6,135 bases of DNA. Origin: a bacterium. Lineage in GTDB: Bacteria; 4484-113; JALSIF01. The position numbers were made by a program, and so were the translations under genes. A model generated the notes under the pieces. The model was not told the origin of the DNA, did not search any database, and saw nothing but the letters and a program-made list of their open reading frames with translations. Every line of letters starts with the position of its first letter. Position 1 is the stretch's first letter. The stretch lies in contig JALSIF010000026.1 in the NCBI GenBank assembly GCA_026981635.1, forward strand, positions 1 to 6,135, read 5' to 3'. Below are positions 4,083 to 6,135 of the stretch, piece by piece.

Positions 4083-6095
4083 ATGGCGAAGAAACAGAGA
4101 CTCAAGCGGCTTGACCTGGGCATAGATCTGACCGCCAACGAGATGAGGGCGGTGGCGCTCAGCCGCCGGGGCAAGAACCTGGTGCTGGAGAACTTCATCA
4201 TCGCCGAGATCCCCAGTGCGGTCTTTGCTGCCGGTAGGGTGGCCGACCCCAAGACCCTGGGCGAGCGGATCAAGGCGATCCTCCTGGAGCACGGCATCAA
4301 GGGCAGGCGGGTGAAGCTATCCCTGTCGGGAAAGGCTTCCATCACCCGGCGAATTGAGCTTCCCGCCATGAGTATGGCCCGCATCCGCCAGGCCATCCGC
4401 CTACAGATCGGCCAGTATGTTCCCTTCCCTCCCGCTGACACCTCCTACGACTTCGCCATCGTTCCCAAGCAGAAGCGGATGGTCCAGGCGGGGCAGACCG
4501 AAGTGCTGCTCAGCGCCACCCGCAAGTCAACCATTGACTCGCTGATGGAGACCCTGCGCTATGCGGGTCTTGAGCCGGCGGGAATTGAGGTGACCGCCCT
4601 GGCCGCCGGCGACATGCTGATTGAGGCGGTAAGCCCCGACTACCAGCAGTCGGTCTGCTTCATTGACATGCGCGACTCGGTGACCGAGCTCACCTTCTAC
4701 ACCGGTCACTACTTCAAGCTCACCCGCACCATTGAGATCGGCTACAACACCATCATTAACCGGGTCTCCCAGGACCTGGAAGTCTCCCCCGAGCAGGCCG
4801 AATCCTTCCTGGAAGAGGAGCAGATTGACCTCTCCCTGCCCGAGGAGGAGGTGGGCACCTCGGAGGACACCCGCCTGCGCGAGGCCATCCTGGGAGTACT
4901 CTCCAACTTCGTTTCCGAGCTGATCCGCTCCATCCGCTACTTTGAGGGCCAGGTGGGCCGCCAGGCCCGGGTGGGAAAGCTCTTCATCTATGGTAACATC
5001 GGCCTGCTCAGAAACCTGGACCGCTTCCTGGAGGAGCAGACCGGGCTGGAGACCAGTCGGGTGGCCCTAAGCCAGTTTGTGGACTTCAAGCAGGGCGAGT
5101 ACTCCATTGAGCTCCTGAACCGCAACGCCGAAAAGCTCATCACCGCTACCGCCCTGGCAAGGACCTTTTACGTCAAGAAGAAGGCGCTTGACCTTCTGCC
5201 TCAGGTCTATCGCACCAAGGCCCAGTACCGCTATGTGGCATCGGGCCTGCTTCTGATCCTGCTTGCCATGGGCTGGCTGCTTTACAACCAGCAGCGTCAA
5301 CTGGAGGAACAGATCTCAGACCTAAATGCCCAGCTCCAGCAGCTCACTTCCCAGATCGCCAAGTATGAGAACGATGCCAAGGCCTACGACCAGACCAAGC
5401 AGGAGGTAAACCAGCTCCTGCCCAAGTTTGACGAGATCATGTCCATCGCCAACAGCCAAGTGCCCATCCCGGTGATCATGACCGAGGTGGGCCGGCGCAC
5501 CCCGGATGGGCTCATCGTCGGAACGGTGATTACCGATCTAGGCACCAAGACGGTGACCATCCAGGGCTGTGCGTTGGGGGAGGACTTCCCCCTGCTTCAG
5601 CTCTATGTGCTACTGATTGACGACAGCCCCTTCTTCACCAACACCCAGTTTGGGGCACGCACAGCCGACCAGTGTGGCGGTGGTGGAGCCGGTGGTGGTG
5701 GTGGCCTTGGGGCCGGTGGTGCTGGAGGGGGCGGAATCGGAATTGGCGGACTAAACAGAGCCACTCCCGGCCAGGTCTTCTCCGGCTCCATCGCCAGCTC
5801 GGGTCCCAAGCTTGGTGTGGTTCAGGGTCTGGACAGGATGTACCGCTACATCAGACAGCCGCGTCTCAACTACAACGAGGCGGGGGTTGACCCCATGCAG
5901 GGCTTCCAGTTCCCCGGATTCGGTGCAAGGCCCGGGGCGGCCATTGAGAGCTTCTTCCGTGAACAGCGCGAGCTGGTACCGGTGGGGGTGTGGGAGTTCC
6001 AGATCACCACTACCATCAGCGACGAGGTGATCAAGCTTGGCTCCCAAAACCTGGAGGACTTCAAAAAGGAGATAGAAGATGTCCTCAAGACCTAG
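4083..6095 (+). CDS. PilM-PilN fusion protein (inner-membrane pilus alignment subunit)
   Basis: One 670-residue chain combines two proteins that are separate in most T4P systems. Residues 1-365 match PilM, the cytoplasmic actin-like protein: LDLGIDLTANEMRAVAL (phosphate-1 region, 10-26), the KASITRRIELPAMS segment, QYVPFPPADTSYDF, and FIDMRDSVTEL (193-203). Residues 369-373, LDLLP, match the INLLP motif by which PilN binds PilM. They are followed by a membrane helix (about 384-401), a Gln/Glu-rich coiled coil (402-455) and the periplasmic ferredoxin-like PilN domain (PVIMTEVGRRTPDGLIV, TVTIQGCALG, closing strand VWEFQITTTI). Around 110 residues (about 528-636), including a Gly-rich tract, interrupt that domain. 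PilN alone is usually about 180-210 residues; this part has about 305. The layout resembles GspL of type II secretion. The start is fixed by an in-frame TAG at 4065. AAAGGG lies only 2 nt from the ATG, a poor ribosome site. There is no break between the halves, so this is a real fusion unless the assembly is wrong. Confidence 0.92.
   Translation: MAKKQRLKRLDLGIDLTANEMRAVALSRRGKNLVLENFIIAEIPSAVFAAGRVADPKTLGERIKAILLEHGIKGRRVKLSLSGKASITRRIELPAMSMARIRQAIRLQIGQYVPFPPADTSYDFAIVPKQKRMVQAGQTEVLLSATRKSTIDSLMETLRYAGLEPAGIEVTALAAGDMLIEAVSPDYQQSVCFIDMRDSVTELTFYTGHYFKLTRTIEIGYNTIINRVSQDLEVSPEQAESFLEEEQIDLSLPEEEVGTSEDTRLREAILGVLSNFVSELIRSIRYFEGQVGRQARVGKLFIYGNIGLLRNLDRFLEEQTGLETSRVALSQFVDFKQGEYSIELLNRNAEKLITATALARTFYVKKKALDLLPQVYRTKAQYRYVASGLLLILLAMGWLLYNQQRQLEEQISDLNAQLQQLTSQIAKYENDAKAYDQTKQEVNQLLPKFDEIMSIANSQVPIPVIMTEVGRRTPDGLIVGTVITDLGTKTVTIQGCALGEDFPLLQLYVLLIDDSPFFTNTQFGARTADQCGGGGAGGGGGLGAGGAGGGGIGIGGLNRATPGQVFSGSIASSGPKLGVVQGLDRMYRYIRQPRLNYNEAGVDPMQGFQFPGFGARPGAAIESFFREQRELVPVGVWEFQITTTISDEVIKLGSQNLEDFKKEIEDVLKT
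5187..5201 (+). other. PilN INLLP-type motif at the PilM-PilN junction
   Basis: LDLLP (residues 369-373) corresponds to the conserved N-terminal INLLP motif of PilN, which in the Thermus PilM-PilN structure inserts into a groove of PilM. It marks the point where the PilN part begins, and shows that the binding motif has been kept although the two proteins are now covalently joined. A basic stretch VKKK lies just before it and TKAQYR just after, consistent with the cytoplasmic side of the membrane helix. Confidence 0.7.
5232..5285 (+). other. Single transmembrane helix of PilM-PilN
   Basis: Residues 384-401 (YVASGLLLILLAMGWLLY) form one uninterrupted hydrophobic segment preceded by Lys/Arg residues, so the positive-inside rule puts PilM in the cytoplasm and PilN in the periplasm. 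A long coiled coil (QRQLEEQISDLNAQLQQL onward) follows directly, as in PilN. Confidence 0.85.
5676..5750 (+). repeat. Glycine-rich tract inside the PilN domain
   Basis: Twenty-five codons (residues 532-556) encode almost only Gly with a few Ala, Leu and Ile (GGGGAGGGGGLGAGG type), with mixed Gly codons. It follows strand FFTNTQFGA and a Cys, and lies before the region IASSGPKLGVVQGLDRMYRY. It is the core of a roughly 110-residue insertion between the third and fourth expected strands of the PilN ferredoxin-like fold. Unlike the PilQ tracts it has no Phe. Confidence 0.85.
6066..6071 (+). promoter_or_regulatory. Ribosome binding site of the overlapping downstream gene
   Basis: AAGGAG lies inside the 3' end of the PilM-PilN gene, 7 nt before the ATG at 6079. 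This is close to ideal spacing and supports 6079 as the start of the next gene, and hence translational coupling. Confidence 0.7.
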
Positions 6096-6135
6096 ACCAT
6101 CCAGAGGAGGAGGTCGCCCGGCGCGGGGTCCGCGC
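6079..6135 (+). CDS. Start of downstream gene, probably PilO (3' partial)
   Basis: ATG at 6079 opens a frame that runs to the window edge (19 codons) and overlaps the last 17 bases of the PilM-PilN gene in another frame. A good Shine-Dalgarno sequence precedes it. The visible peptide (MSSRPRPSRGGG and onward) is very rich in Arg, Gly and Pro. That is typical of a cytoplasmic tail before a membrane anchor, but it says nothing about the domain. In pil operons the gene after pilN is normally pilO, which pairs with PilN in the periplasm; the name is inferred from position only. Confidence 0.6.
   Translation, partial: MSSRPRPSRGGGRPARGPR

Overview
The window comes from a GC-rich, double-membraned (diderm) bacterium and holds part of a type IV pilus (T4P) or type II secretion-like gene cluster. 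The diderm inference rests on a complete outer-membrane secretin with a signal peptide. Third codon positions are mostly G or C and the standard code is used. I cannot assign a phylum. The gene order (secretin first, then a fused PilM-PilN) is not the pilMNOPQ order of Proteobacteria, so a less-studied lineage is plausible.

Layout, all genes on the + strand: (1) positions 2-736 hold the 3' end of a gene whose product has a C-terminal region resembling minor pseudopilins of the GspK type, with a possible Ca-binding loop. (2) Positions 737-1030 are a non-coding gap with a near-consensus sigma70-type promoter (TTGACA-17 bp-TAGAAT, 878-906), a leader of about 115 nt and a strong ribosome binding site. 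(3) Positions 1031-3985 encode a 984-residue PilQ-family secretin. It has a signal peptide, two AMIN-like beta domains separated by Pro/Glu-rich linkers, an N0 domain, an N1 domain split by two glycine-rich tracts, and the secretin barrel with its C-terminal signature. (4) Positions 3986-4082 are a short spacer with a weak promoter-like motif. (5) Positions 4083-6095 encode a 670-residue PilM-PilN fusion: a cytoplasmic actin-like domain, one membrane helix, a coiled coil, and a periplasmic PilN-like domain interrupted by a glycine-rich insert. (6) From 6079, overlapping the end of the fusion gene, the next gene starts with its own Shine-Dalgarno sequence. Its position and very basic N-terminus suggest PilO, but only 19 codons are visible.

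The genes fit one machine. The secretin forms the outer-membrane gate. PilM-PilN and the presumed PilO form the inner-membrane alignment complex linking the cytoplasmic motor to the secretin. The GspK-like protein would be a minor (tip) pilin or pseudopilin. The window alone does not settle T4P versus T2SS: the AMIN domains favour T4P, while the single-chain PilM-PilN protein has the layout of GspL.

The most unusual points are the PilM-PilN fusion, the glycine-rich low-complexity inserts placed inside folded domains of both the secretin and the PilN part, and the altered nucleotide-binding motifs in the PilM part. I found no CRISPR array, tRNA, rRNA, insertion sequence or phage gene, and no wholly new system.
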